Source: Zoogloea oleivorans
GTDB taxonomy: Bacteria > Pseudomonadota > Gammaproteobacteria > Burkholderiales > Rhodocyclaceae
Length of the DNA: 64,000 nt
Assembly (NCBI RefSeq): GCF_008107625.1
Contig: NZ_SDKK01000019.1
Coordinates: forward strand, 1 to 64,000
Direction: 5' to 3'
Each line of letters opens with the position of its first letter. Position 1 is the stretch's first letter. The notes beneath the pieces are model-generated. The model ran no database searches and was not told where the DNA came from. It saw only the letters and a program-made list of their open reading frames with translations. Below are positions 19,649 to 32,375 of this stretch, piece by piece. A program made the position numbers and the translations under genes.

Positions 19649-20382
19649 GATTCGCAGATGTGATCAAGCACGCCACGGACCCGCCCCATGGCATCGCGCA
19701 AGACGGCATCAATGCTGTCGAAGCAGATGCCGGAAGCACTGGACGCCCGGCCCGCAGCAAAGTTGGCTACCACGTTGATGGCTGCGTACGGAATACCCAA
19801 CTCCCGGGCCAAAGCCGCCTCGGGCATGCCGGTCATGCCAACCACGTCGGCGCCGTCGCGCTCCAGGCGGTTTATCTCGGCCGCTGTTTCCAGGCGCGGG
19901 CCCTGGGTTGCCGCATACACGGCCCCGTCGATGATCGTCTCGCCGGCCTTCAGGCCCGCCTTCAGGATGCGCTGACGGATCGCCTCGTCGTAGGGCTCGG
20001 TAAAATCAATGTGCACCACCGGCTCATCGGAATTTTCATGGAAGGTGCTCTTGCGCCCCCAGGTGTAGTCGATGATCTGGTCCGGAACGATCAAGGTGCC
20101 CGGGCACAGGTCGGCGCGAATCCCGCCCACCGACGCCACCGAAATAATCGCATCCACCTGGGCCTGCTGGAGGGCCCACAGGTTGGCCTGGTAATTCACC
20201 CGGTGCGGTGGAATCGTGTGGCCGTAGCCGTGACGAGCCAGAAAAACCACCGGTTGCGAACACAGCCGCCCGAAGGTCAGCGCGCCCGAAGGTTCGCCAT
20301 AGGGCGTGCGTACAACCTCGCGCCGGATCAGGTCCAGGCTGGCCAGTTGAGTCAGGCCACTGCCGCCAATAATTGCCAGCAT
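19645..20382 (-). CDS. mtnP: MTA/MTI phosphorylase (purine nucleoside phosphorylase family)
   Basis: 245 aa, family 2 nucleoside phosphorylase. Motifs include [29 protein letters not shown] and [14 protein letters not shown], with [17 protein letters not shown] toward the end. It cleaves 5'-methylthioadenosine, or 5'-methylthioinosine as in the Pseudomonas aeruginosa enzyme, with phosphate, recycling the by-product of polyamine and homoserine-lactone synthesis. Sequence alone does not settle the base specificity, so the symbol is provisional. It is translationally coupled to def, and its promoter region is shared with divergent typA. Confidence 0.8.
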   Translation of the reverse strand: MLAIIGGSGLTQLASLDLIRREVVRTPYGEPSGALTFGRLCSQPVVFLARHGYGHTIPPHRVNYQANLWALQQAQVDAIISVASVGGIRADLCPGTLIVPDQIIDYTWGRKSTFHENSDEPVVHIDFTEPYDEAIRQRILKAGLKAGETIIDGAVYAATQGPRLETAAEINRLERDGADVVGMTGMPEAALARELGIPYAAINVVANFAAGRASSASGICFDSIDAVLRDAMGRVRGVLDHICES

Positions 20383-20419
20383 GCTGGGCTACTCCTCGAA
20401 AAAAGCGTATGGGGCGCGC

Positions 20420-20428
20420 ATCTTAGCA
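20420..20428 (-). promoter_or_regulatory. Extended -10 element for mtnP-def
   Basis: Minus-strand TGCTAAGAT is an extended -10 box (TGn plus TAAGAT), placing transcription start about 30 bases ahead of the mtnP ATG. No good -35 is seen. Confidence 0.4.
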
Positions 20429-20471
20429 CGCAGCCCAGTGCACTTCCGTGATGCTGCAACGCGCCAAGACG

Positions 20472-20480
20472 TGCTAAAAT
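20472..20480 (+). promoter_or_regulatory. Extended -10 element for typA
   Basis: Plus-strand TGCTAAAAT is an extended -10 box about 35 bases before the typA ATG; the -35 region is poor. It nearly mirrors the mtnP element (both are preceded by G, giving GTGCTAA), with about 50 bases between the two boxes. Confidence 0.45.
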
Positions 20481-20514
20481 TTCGCCTTTTCAAGCACTTC
20501 CGGTATCCCCATAC

Positions 20515-22329
<1,815 letters not shown>

Positions 22330-22345
22330 GCAGTCGCAGAATGTG

Positions 22346-22364
22346 GCCGGGGACCAACCCCGGC
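22346..22364 (+). other. Hairpin downstream of typA
   Basis: GCCGGGG / CCCCGGC with a five-base loop, lying between the typA stop and the intrinsic terminator at 22371-22403. It may protect the transcript's 3' end. Confidence 0.4.
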
Positions 22365-22370
22365 AGCAAT

Positions 22371-22403
22371 AAAAAAGCGCGGCCCGCAAGCCGCGCTTTT
22401 TTT
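22371..22403. terminator. Bidirectional intrinsic terminator between typA and galU
   Basis: Six A residues, a 7-bp stem (GCGCGGC / GCCGCGC) with a six-base loop, then seven T residues. It serves typA on the plus strand and, through the A run, the smc-zipA-ligA-galU transcript on the minus strand. Confidence 0.9.
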
Positions 22404-22432
22404 CGTCCAGCGAAAATGCCGGATCCGCGGAC

Positions 22433-23305
22433 TCAGCCCCGGGCCGCGAGAAAGGCGGCAAACTCCGCCCCCACCTCGGGATGCTTCAGGCCCAGCTCGA
22501 CCGTTGCCTGCAGATAACCCAGCTTGGAGCCGCAGTCATAGCGCACGCCCTTGAACTGATAGGCGAGCACGGCCTCTTCCTGCAGCAGGGAGGCAATCGC
22601 ATCGGTCAATTGCAGCTCGCCGCCCGCACCCGGCTTGAGGTTGCGCAAATGGTCGAAGATCCGCCCGGTCAGGATGTAGCGGCCGATCACCGCCTGAGTG
22701 GACGGCGCCTCCTCGGGCTTTGGCTTCTCGACGATGCCGGTGACCCGCTGGACTTCACCGGTATCCCGCTCGGTACTGACGATCCCGTACTGCCTGGTCT
22801 GCTCCCGTGTCACGTTCATGACCCCGAGCACCGAACAGCGGTGATAGTTGTACACGTCCGTCATTTGCTTCATCACCGGCACGTCGCCCAGCGAATCGAG
22901 CAGGTCATCGGCAAGCAGCACCGCAAACGGCTCGTTGCCCACCACCGGCGCCGCACACAGCACCGCATGCCCAAGCCCGAGCGCTTCCGCCTGGCGAATG
23001 TAGATGCAGTTCACGTGGGACGGAACGGTGTCGCGGACGATCTTGAGCAACTCGGTCTTGCCGCGCATCTCGAGTTCCGTTTCGAGTTCGTAGGCCTTGT
23101 CGAAGTGATCCTCAATGGCGCGCTTGGAGCGGCCGGTAATAAACACCAGATCGGTTACACCGGCAGCCACCGCCTCCTCCACGGCGTACTGGATCAGCGG
23201 CCTGTCCACGATCGGCATCATCTCCTTGGGACTGGCCTTGGTAGCCGGCAGGAAGCGGCTGCCCAGACCCGCAACAGGAAAGACTGCCTTCGTCACCTTC
23301 TTCAT
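22433..23305 (-). CDS. galU: UTP-glucose-1-phosphate uridylyltransferase
   Basis: 290 aa. It makes UDP-glucose from UTP and glucose 1-phosphate, for surface polysaccharides and galactose use. The nucleotide-binding start [24 protein letters not shown] and the [11 protein letters not shown] motif are typical. Three in-frame starts (GTG 23311, ATG 23308, ATG 23305) are adjacent. GGGGAG lies five bases before the ATG at 23305, which I prefer; a start at 23308 would share its T with the ligA stop. It is the last gene of the smc-zipA-ligA-galU unit. Confidence 0.95.
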   Translation of the reverse strand: MKKVTKAVFPVAGLGSRFLPATKASPKEMMPIVDRPLIQYAVEEAVAAGVTDLVFITGRSKRAIEDHFDKAYELETELEMRGKTELLKIVRDTVPSHVNCIYIRQAEALGLGHAVLCAAPVVGNEPFAVLLADDLLDSLGDVPVMKQMTDVYNYHRCSVLGVMNVTREQTRQYGIVSTERDTGEVQRVTGIVEKPKPEEAPSTQAVIGRYILTGRIFDHLRNLKPGAGGELQLTDAIASLLQEEAVLAYQFKGVRYDCGSKLGYLQATVELGLKHPEVGAEFAAFLAARG

Positions 23306-23307
23306 CA

Positions 23308-25413
<2,106 letters not shown>

Positions 25414-26514
25414 TCAGGAGAACAGGCGCCGGGCCAGCACAGAGCCCGGAGCAATGCCGTATTCGCCCATCTGGCCCTGGAACTGCTCGATCTGGGCACG
25501 AATCAGGCCAACAGCCTTCTCGCCAAAGGGCGAACGGTTGTCGTCCACCACCGCGCCATTGAGGCCGTCGGCAAGCTGCTGGGCAAGGCTCATCATGCGC
25601 TCGAAAACACGCACGCCGTCGGCCACCCGCGGCACGTCGAGCATCAGGGTCACGCCCTGGGTCGTCAGCGTGCGCATGTCCTCGGCCACAAAGAGGTTCG
25701 GCTCCAGGTTGCTGAGCACGAAGAGACTGTTGCCAAGCTCGTCGCGGGCATGAAAACAACCGTCGCTCCACAACTCCAGACCTGCGACCTCGGCCAGACC
25801 GCGCAGCTTGGTACCGACAAACAGGTGTTCGCGGGCCACCACGTTCACACCGATCTGGATATCCACCCCGGCGCAGAAGCGATCCAGTTCGGCCGCCCGG
25901 ACCAGGGCTTCGCCCTTGGCCGGCACGGACGGAATCGCCATGAACATGTCACACATGTGCTGCAGGCCATCGGCAAGACGGTTCAGGTCGGCATCGCCGG
26001 CCGGCCCGCGGCGGTCAACCAGTTGCAGCGCGGCACATACCCAGTGATAGCTGTTGCCGCTGTTGGCACCGATGGATTCCCAGCGGTTGTCCAAGTCGGA
26101 GAAGCCAAACCAGCGCACCGGCTTGGTGATCGTCTCGAGCGGCTGAGCAGAGGCCTGCCACAGGCGCCCGGCCACCACCGGCTCGATGGATTCGATGCGC
26201 ACGACCCAGTCGGCCCGCTCGTCCACCTCGGGGGGCAACAGCGGAGGCACGCGACGGGCGCTGGCATCACTGAGCGTCTTGGCACTGGGCTGGGCACGCG
26301 CAGCGGCTTCGCCGCCGATGACCGGCTCCATGCGCGTCCTCGTGCCCTGATCGGCCGGCATCTCGCTGAGCACCGGCGCCTGGGCACCACCGCCAGCCGC
26401 CAACTCGGCCTGTTTGCGCTGCTTGCGCTCCTGCCACTTGTTGAACGCAAAGATGCAGACGACAACTATGCCGCCGGCACCGACCAAACCCATTTGTAAC
26501 TCACTGATTGCCAT
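25414..26514 (-). CDS. zipA: Cell division protein ZipA
   Basis: 366 aa. A single N-terminal transmembrane segment (about residues 8-25) is followed by a basic stretch (KWQERKQRKQ), a variable linker and a C-terminal globular domain (about 220-350) that would bind the FtsZ tail and tie the Z-ring to the membrane. The sequence is divergent, and the call leans on this architecture plus its place between smc and ligA, the typical zipA position. The C-terminal domain has the expected mixed alpha/beta pattern, for example GVTLMLDVPRVADGVRVFER. Confidence 0.85.
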   Translation of the reverse strand: MAISELQMGLVGAGGIVVVCIFAFNKWQERKQRKQAELAAGGGAQAPVLSEMPADQGTRTRMEPVIGGEAAARAQPSAKTLSDASARRVPPLLPPEVDERADWVVRIESIEPVVAGRLWQASAQPLETITKPVRWFGFSDLDNRWESIGANSGNSYHWVCAALQLVDRRGPAGDADLNRLADGLQHMCDMFMAIPSVPAKGEALVRAAELDRFCAGVDIQIGVNVVAREHLFVGTKLRGLAEVAGLELWSDGCFHARDELGNSLFVLSNLEPNLFVAEDMRTLTTQGVTLMLDVPRVADGVRVFERMMSLAQQLADGLNGAVVDDNRSPFGEKAVGLIRAQIEQFQGQMGEYGIAPGSVLARRLFS

Positions 26515-26535
26515 CGATTTCCCTTGTTTCCTGCA

Positions 26536-29500
26536 TCAGGCTGCGACCGACTCGGCCAGGCGCAGCGCTTCCTCTATATCCACTTCCACTACCCGCGACG
26601 CCCCCTGTTCCTGCATCGTCACCCCCACCAGCTGCTGCGCGATCTCCATGGTGATCTTGCTGTGGCTGATGAATATAAACTGGGTCTGTGACGACATGCG
26701 CTTGACCATCTGGCAGTAGCGCTCGGTATTCGAGTCGTCGAGGGGCGCATCGACCTCATCCAGCATGCAAAAAGGTGCTGGATTGAGCTGGAACATGGAA
26801 AAGACCAGCGCAATCGCAGTTAATGCCTTCTCACCGCCCGAAAGCAGCTGGATGGAACTGTTCTTCTTGCCCGGCGGCTGGGCGACGATGGAGATCCCCG
26901 CATCGAGAATCTCGTCACCGGTCAGAACCAGCCGCGCTTCGCCACCTCCGAACAACATGGGGAACAGACTGCCGAAGTGACGGTTAACCGTATTGTACGT
27001 CTCCTGAAGCTGCTCACGCGTTTCCCTGTCGATGCGGCGGATCGCATCTTCGAGGGTTTCGATGGCGCCCAGCAGGTCGTCGGTCTGCATATCCAGGTAA
27101 TTCTTGCGCTCCGCGGCGGATCTCAACTCGTCCAGCGCGGCCAGGTTGACCGGACCAAGATCGGCGATTTCCCGCCCGAGGCGGCCCACTTCCCGTTGCA
27201 GCGAGCCTTCCTTCAGATCTGCGGTCAGCAGCGGGGCGAGGGCGATTTCATCGGCTTCGGCCTCTTCCAGTCGGGCCATGTGCTGGCCTTCGGCCATCTC
27301 GGCGGCCTGCACGCGCAGGCGCAAATCGGCCACCCGCTCCCGCTGGGGCGCAGCAGCGTGTTCGGTGCGCTGACGCTCTTCCTCAAGGCCGCGCAACTGC
27401 CCATTGACCGCTTCCAGCGTGTTGCGGGCACCGGCCAGGGCCGCTTCCCGTGTGCTACGCAACGCGACCGACTCCTGCAATGCGGCCGCCACCGACACCT
27501 CATCAATCTCCAGCAGGGACTCCCGGCGCTCGGTAAGCTCTTCGGCGATGCGTTCCAGTTGCTCGGTGGCCAGCGCCCGGTTGCGGGCGATGTCCTCGAG
27601 CTTGCTGGAACATTCCCGTTCGGAATGACGGGATTCCTGCAGCTCCCGGGCCAGCGCCTGCTCGAGGGCACGCGTCTCGCGCAGCGCGCTTTCCCGTTCG
27701 CGACGTACCGCCTCAGCAGCGTCCAGTCTGCCACGCTGCAGGTCGGCCAGTTCGCGGCTACGCTCCAGCTCGGTTTCCGAGCGCATCAGGCGGTCCTGCT
27801 CGGCCTGTTCGCCGTGGGCGATCTCGCCCAGATCCCGATCGATCTGGCCACAGCGCTCTTCGTAGCGCACCCGCGCCTGGTTGAGCTTGAGCACTTCCAC
27901 CTGCTCGGCATGCACGCGCGCCTGCAGGGCCTGAGCGTCGCGGCGCAGGTTGCCGAGGGTATCCTGCAAACGCGTGGCAAGCGCCTCCGCTTCGCTGACG
28001 CCTTCACGGGCCATGGTCGCTTCGTCGTGGGCCGCATCCACCTCTGTCGCCAGCTGGTCGATTTCGCGCTGGCGTTCGATGACGCCGTGGGTCCGGGAGT
28101 CCGGTGCGTAATGGCTGAGGGCATGGCGGGAAAGGCGTTGCCCCTCGCGGGAAACCAGGCTGACCCCCTCCGGCAGCTCGCTGCGCCGCTCCAGCCAAGG
28201 GGCCAGATCATCGACGACAAAAAAACGCGCCAACCAGCTGGCCATCACTTCCGCCCATTCAGGGTCGGCATTTACCACCGACAGAAGTGGTCGTGCGCCT
28301 TTCGGAACCGGAAAAGACGCTTCCTCAGCCGGCACACCGGCAAGCAGGAAGGCAAAGGCGCCCGGCACCTTGTCGCCCAGTGCCGCCAGCGCGACTCGTC
28401 CGTCCTCAGCCGGCAGCGCCGCGAGGCGTTCGCGCAGCACGGCTTCCAGCGCCAGCTCCCAGCCGGCCTCAACGCGCAGGCGCTGCCACAGGGGTTTGAG
28501 TCCGTCGAGACGATGACGCTTCAACCAGTCGCCCAGTTGCCCCTGAACCTGGACCTTGTTTTGCAACTGGACCAGCGCCTCGCGACGGGCGCGCAATTCG
28601 GTAGCCCGCCGCTGGGCATGGCGCTCCGACTCCAGCGCTTCCTTGAGTGCCTGCTGGGCGCCAGGCAAGCGGGCCTGGGCGTCGGACATTTCCGCCTGCC
28701 GCAGGGCCAGGGTGTCCTCGGCTTCGGAAAGCGCCGCTTCACGCTCCGCCGCCACACGCAGATCCGGCGCCTGCACCGAGGCCTGCTCCTGCTGCAAACG
28801 CGCACGGCGCTGGGCGAGGTTTTCGAGGCTGCGTTCGCTGCTGACACGATGGGCATCCTCGACGCGGATCTGCTGTTCGGCCTGGTTCAGTTCGCGCCGC
28901 ACCGCCGCGGCCGTGGCATCGGCGATCTGCTGAGCTTCTTCGGCCTCCGGCAGGCGATCGCCCACCTCGGCGTGGCGCATTTCGGCCTGTTCGGCCCGCA
29001 GGGCCGCGTTTTCAAGCAGGCTCTGCCAGCGCTCGCGGTCGGCTCCGAGGTTTTCCAGCTGGCTGCGCCACTGGGCGTCGTCTCGCTCCAGTTGAGCCAG
29101 ACGGCTTTCGAGAATGCGGCGGCTGTCGCGCAAGCGGGCCAGTTCGCCTTCCAGGCGGGTCAGCTCGGAGCTCACCGCAAACAGCGCGCTCTGGGCCAGC
29201 TGAACCCCTTCGTTGGCAGCAAACTGGGCTTCGCGGACCGTTTCCAGTTGCCCCTCCAGCTCCTGCAGACGGGTCGAATCAGCCTCGATGCGCCGCGTCG
29301 CATCAGCCAGCTCTTCGGCCAGGCGGGCCTTTTCGGCACGTGCCTCGTTGCGCTTAATGAGCCACAAGAGGTTCTGGCGCTCCGACAAACTGGTATTGAG
29401 CTGACGATATTTCTCGGCCACAGCGGCCTGAACCTCCAGCTTGCCGATCTGCTGGCCGAGTTCATTGCGGATGTCTTCGAGGCGCGTCAGGTTGTCTCGG

Positions 29501-30060
29501 GCATCGCGAAGGCGCCCTTCAGTCTCCCGGCGCCGCTCGCGGTACTTGGTGACGCCCGCTGCCTCTTCGAGAAAGCCGCGCACTTCTTCCGGACGCGCCT
29601 CGATGATGCGCGAGATCATGCCCTGCTCGATGATCGCGTAGGCTCGCGGCCCGAGGCCGGTGCCCAGAAAGAGATCGATCACGTCCTTGCGGCGCACGTG
29701 GATGCCGTTGATGAAGTAGCTCGACTCGCCTGTCCGGTCGAGCACCCGCTTGACGGCGATCTCTGCGTAGGGCTTCCACTGCCCCGCTGCCTTGCCTTCG
29801 GCGTTGTCGAAGACCAGCTCGACACTGGCCCGGGACACCGGCTTGCGGGTCGTCGAGCCATTGAAGATGACGTCCTGCATCGAATCGCCACGCAACGCAG
29901 AAGCACGGGACTCGCCCAGCACCCAGCGCACGGCGTCAATGATGTTCGACTTGCCGCAACCGTTCGGCCCCACCACTCCGACCAGATTGCCGGGCGTGAG
30001 CACGGTCGTCGGGTCGACGAAGGTCTTGAATCCGGCAAGCTTGAGTTTGGCGAGACGCAC
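26536..30060 (-). CDS. smc: Chromosome segregation protein SMC
   Basis: 1174 aa. ATPase that, with ScpA and ScpB (encoded at 58910-60293), compacts and separates chromosomes. Walker A is GPNGCGKSN near residue 32. Two long coiled coils flank a hinge at about 500-650, and the C-terminal head has the signature LLSGGEKALTAIAL and Walker B PFCMLDEVDAPLDDSN. I use the GTG at 30060 (VRLAKLKLAGFKTFVDPT), because homologues begin exactly here. The frame stays open for more than 460 codons upstream on the strand opposite dapC, but that part is spurious. Confidence 0.97.
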   Translation of the reverse strand: MRLAKLKLAGFKTFVDPTTVLTPGNLVGVVGPNGCGKSNIIDAVRWVLGESRASALRGDSMQDVIFNGSTTRKPVSRASVELVFDNAEGKAAGQWKPYAEIAVKRVLDRTGESSYFINGIHVRRKDVIDLFLGTGLGPRAYAIIEQGMISRIIEARPEEVRGFLEEAAGVTKYRERRRETEGRLRDARDNLTRLEDIRNELGQQIGKLEVQAAVAEKYRQLNTSLSERQNLLWLIKRNEARAEKARLAEELADATRRIEADSTRLQELEGQLETVREAQFAANEGVQLAQSALFAVSSELTRLEGELARLRDSRRILESRLAQLERDDAQWRSQLENLGADRERWQSLLENAALRAEQAEMRHAEVGDRLPEAEEAQQIADATAAAVRRELNQAEQQIRVEDAHRVSSERSLENLAQRRARLQQEQASVQAPDLRVAAEREAALSEAEDTLALRQAEMSDAQARLPGAQQALKEALESERHAQRRATELRARREALVQLQNKVQVQGQLGDWLKRHRLDGLKPLWQRLRVEAGWELALEAVLRERLAALPAEDGRVALAALGDKVPGAFAFLLAGVPAEEASFPVPKGARPLLSVVNADPEWAEVMASWLARFFVVDDLAPWLERRSELPEGVSLVSREGQRLSRHALSHYAPDSRTHGVIERQREIDQLATEVDAAHDEATMAREGVSEAEALATRLQDTLGNLRRDAQALQARVHAEQVEVLKLNQARVRYEERCGQIDRDLGEIAHGEQAEQDRLMRSETELERSRELADLQRGRLDAAEAVRRERESALRETRALEQALARELQESRHSERECSSKLEDIARNRALATEQLERIAEELTERRESLLEIDEVSVAAALQESVALRSTREAALAGARNTLEAVNGQLRGLEEERQRTEHAAAPQRERVADLRLRVQAAEMAEGQHMARLEEAEADEIALAPLLTADLKEGSLQREVGRLGREIADLGPVNLAALDELRSAAERKNYLDMQTDDLLGAIETLEDAIRRIDRETREQLQETYNTVNRHFGSLFPMLFGGGEARLVLTGDEILDAGISIVAQPPGKKNSSIQLLSGGEKALTAIALVFSMFQLNPAPFCMLDEVDAPLDDSNTERYCQMVKRMSSQTQFIFISHSKITMEIAQQLVGVTMQEQGASRVVEVDIEEALRLAESVAA

Positions 30061-30090
30061 GGAAATCCGGAAAAGACAGCGGGTGGAGGG

Positions 30091-30112
30091 AAAAAAGCAG
30101 CAGCGATGCTGC
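30091..30112 (-). promoter_or_regulatory. Terminator-like hairpin in the smc leader
   Basis: On the minus strand GCAGC-ATC-GCTGC is followed by TGC and six T residues, about 30 bases before the smc GTG. The stem is only 5 bp, so this may be a weak attenuator or chance. Confidence 0.25.
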
Positions 30113-30135
30113 AATGCCGCATGAGCGGCGGCCGC

Positions 30136-30141
30136 TATAAT
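30136..30141 (+). promoter_or_regulatory. Possible -10 box of dapC-dapD
   Basis: A perfect TATAAT in the 192-base gap between divergent smc and dapC, about 110 bases before the dapC start. No recognisable -35 box lies at the right distance. Confidence 0.35.
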
Positions 30142-30252
30142 ACCACCGGCCAAAACCGAGGCCACCGGGCTGTCTGATGCCTTTTTGAGCGCACCGCCCA
30201 ACGCCCCGAACTCCCGCCCGCACCGGGCCGATTTACAGGACATCCGCCGAAC

Positions 30253-31467
30253 GTGAACCCGCATCTCCAGGATCTTCACCCCTACCCCTTCGAAAAGCTC
30301 CGCGCCCTGTTCGAAGGCATCACGCCGCCTGCCGGCTATTCGCCGATCCGCCTGTCCATCGGCGAACCCCAGCACGCCACGCCGGCTTTCATCCGCGAAT
30401 CCCTGGTCGACAACCTCGGCGGCCTGGCCAATTACCCGACCACCCAGGGCTCCGATGCCCTGCGCAAGTCCATCGCCAGCTGGCTGGAGCGCCGCTATAG
30501 CCTGCCCGCCGTCGATCCGGCCACCCAGGTGCTGCCGGTCAATGGCTCCCGCGAGGCCCTGTTTGCCTTTGCCCAGTGCGTGGTAGACGGCGCCAAGCCG
30601 GATGCGCTGGTGATCTGCCCGAACCCGTTCTATCAAATTTACGAAGGTGCGGCCTATCTGGCCGGCGCCAAGCCGTATTTCGTCAACAACCTGCCGGACG
30701 ACCGCTTCGCTTCCGACTTTGCCGCCGTGCCGGAAGCCGACTGGCAGCGTGTCCAGCTTGTGTACGTGTGCTCGCCGGGCAACCCCACCGGCCGCGTGCT
30801 GTCGCTTGATGAATGGAAGCAGCTTTTCGAACTCTCCGATCGCTACGGCTTCGTCATCGCGGCTGACGAGTGCTACTCGGAAATCTACTTCGACGATGCA
30901 AACCTGCCCATCGGCGGCCTCGAAGCCGCCCACCGCCTCGGCCGCAGTGATTTCCGCAACCTGGTGATGTTCTCCAGCCTGTCCAAGCGCTCCAACGTAC
31001 CGGGCATGCGCTCCGGATTTGTGGCCGGCGACGCCGCCATCCTCAAGCGCTTCCTGCTCTACCGCACCTACCACGGCTGCGCCATGAGCCCGTCGGTGCA
31101 GGCCGCCTCGGCCGCCGCCTGGGACGACGAAGCCCACGTGGCCGAAAACCGTCGCCTGTACCGCGAAAAATTCGACGTCATCACGCCGCTGATCGCTGCC
31201 CACCTGGACGTGGAACTGCCCGACGCCGGCTTTTACCTGTGGGCGAACGTATCCCGCCTCGGGCTGTCCGACACCGAGTTCGCCCGCCGTCTGCAGGCCG
31301 AATATAATGTAACGGTTCTGCCCGGCAGCTACCTCGCCCGCGAAGCCCACGGCGTCAATCCCGGAGCAGGGTTTGTCCGCATCGCGCTGGTGGCCGATCT
31401 GGCAGAGTGTATCGAGGCGGCCACCCGAGTCGCCACCTTTGCCCAACAACTTTCGAACAATCCATGA
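30253..31467 (+). CDS. dapC: Succinyldiaminopimelate aminotransferase DapC
   Basis: 404 aa, PLP-dependent class I/II aminotransferase. It makes N-succinyl-LL-2,6-diaminopimelate in the succinylase branch of lysine and meso-diaminopimelate synthesis. Motifs: [40 protein letters not shown] and the PLP Lys in [17 protein letters not shown]. The start is GTG (30253). The ATGA overlap with dapD and the nearby dapE strongly support DapC over a general aminotransferase. Confidence 0.94.
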   Translation: MNPHLQDLHPYPFEKLRALFEGITPPAGYSPIRLSIGEPQHATPAFIRESLVDNLGGLANYPTTQGSDALRKSIASWLERRYSLPAVDPATQVLPVNGSREALFAFAQCVVDGAKPDALVICPNPFYQIYEGAAYLAGAKPYFVNNLPDDRFASDFAAVPEADWQRVQLVYVCSPGNPTGRVLSLDEWKQLFELSDRYGFVIAADECYSEIYFDDANLPIGGLEAAHRLGRSDFRNLVMFSSLSKRSNVPGMRSGFVAGDAAILKRFLLYRTYHGCAMSPSVQAASAAAWDDEAHVAENRRLYREKFDVITPLIAAHLDVELPDAGFYLWANVSRLGLSDTEFARRLQAEYNVTVLPGSYLAREAHGVNPGAGFVRIALVADLAECIEAATRVATFAQQLSNNP

Positions 31468-32315
31468 CCGTCCAAGTACACATCATGCCCCATCACGAAA
31501 ATCCGTTTACCGCCCTCATCGAAGACCTGTGGGAGCGCCGCACCGACCTGTCGGCAGCTACCGCGACCAAGGAACAGATCGACGTGATCGAACACGTGAT
31601 CGAAGAACTCGACCAGGGCAAGCTGCGCGTCGCCGAGAAGATCAACGGCGAGTGGGTTACCCACCAGTGGATCAAGAAGGCCGTGCTGCTGTACTTCCGT
31701 ACCCATGACAACAAGATCATGGAAGGCGGCGATACCCGCTACTACGACAAGGTCCCGACCAAGTTCGACAACTACGACGCCCACGACTTCGCTGCCGGCG
31801 GTTTCCGCGTCGTGCCGAATGCGATCGTGCGCAAGGGCAGCTTCATCAGCAAGGGCGTGGTGTTGATGCCCTCCTACGTGAACATCGGTGCCCACGTGGG
31901 CGAAGGCACCATGGTCGACACCTGGGCCACCGTCGGTTCCTGTGCCCAGATCGGCAAGAACGTGCACCTGTCCGGCGGCGTCGGCATTGGTGGCGTGCTC
32001 GAGCCCCTCCAGGCCAACCCGACCATCATCGGCGACAACTGCTTCGTCGGCGCCCGCTCCGAAGTGGTCGAAGGCGTCATCGTCGAAGACAACTGCGTCA
32101 TCTCGATGGGCGTGTACATCGGCCAGAGCACCAAGATCTACGATCGCGCCACCGGTGAAGTCACCTACGGCCGCATTCCGGCCGGTTCCGTGGTGGTGAG
32201 CGGCAACCTGCCCTCCGCCGATGGCAAGTACAGCCTGTACTGTGCAGTGATCGTCAAGAAGGTCGACGCCCAGACCCGTGCCAAGACCAGCATCAACGAG
32301 CTCCTGCGCGACTAA
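31464..32315 (+). CDS. dapD: Tetrahydrodipicolinate N-succinyltransferase
   Basis: 283 aa. It transfers succinyl from succinyl-CoA to tetrahydrodipicolinate, the step before DapC. The N-terminal helical domain ([11 protein letters not shown]) is followed by a left-handed beta helix of hexapeptide repeats (about 115-240), with [20 protein letters not shown] and [20 protein letters not shown]. The chosen ATG overlaps the dapC stop (ATGA); a second ATG seven codons on (MPHHENPF) is possible. Confidence 0.96.
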   Translation: MTVQVHIMPHHENPFTALIEDLWERRTDLSAATATKEQIDVIEHVIEELDQGKLRVAEKINGEWVTHQWIKKAVLLYFRTHDNKIMEGGDTRYYDKVPTKFDNYDAHDFAAGGFRVVPNAIVRKGSFISKGVVLMPSYVNIGAHVGEGTMVDTWATVGSCAQIGKNVHLSGGVGIGGVLEPLQANPTIIGDNCFVGARSEVVEGVIVEDNCVISMGVYIGQSTKIYDRATGEVTYGRIPAGSVVVSGNLPSADGKYSLYCAVIVKKVDAQTRAKTSINELLRD

Positions 32316-32335
32316 GCCCAGACTGAGCCACTTGC

Positions 32336-32355
32336 GGGCCGCCACCCGGCGGCCC
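32336..32355 (+). terminator. GC-rich hairpin between dapD and the pilU-like gene
   Basis: An 8-bp stem (GGGCCGCC / GGCGGCCC) with loop ACCC lies 20 bases after dapD. Only a pyrimidine stretch follows rather than a T run, so it is at best a weak terminator. It would separate pilU expression partly from dapC-dapD. Confidence 0.35.
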
Positions 32356-32375
32356 CTCCCCTTTCGGGCAGCCCG

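Noticed and set aside
26977-30177. 1066-codon open frame on the strand opposite smc
   Set aside because: It is the antisense shadow of smc. High third-position GC keeps such frames open, and the translation has no domain pattern.
30061-31449. Open extension of smc by about 465 codons
   Set aside because: It lies antisense to dapC, and SMC homologues begin at the GTG at 30060.
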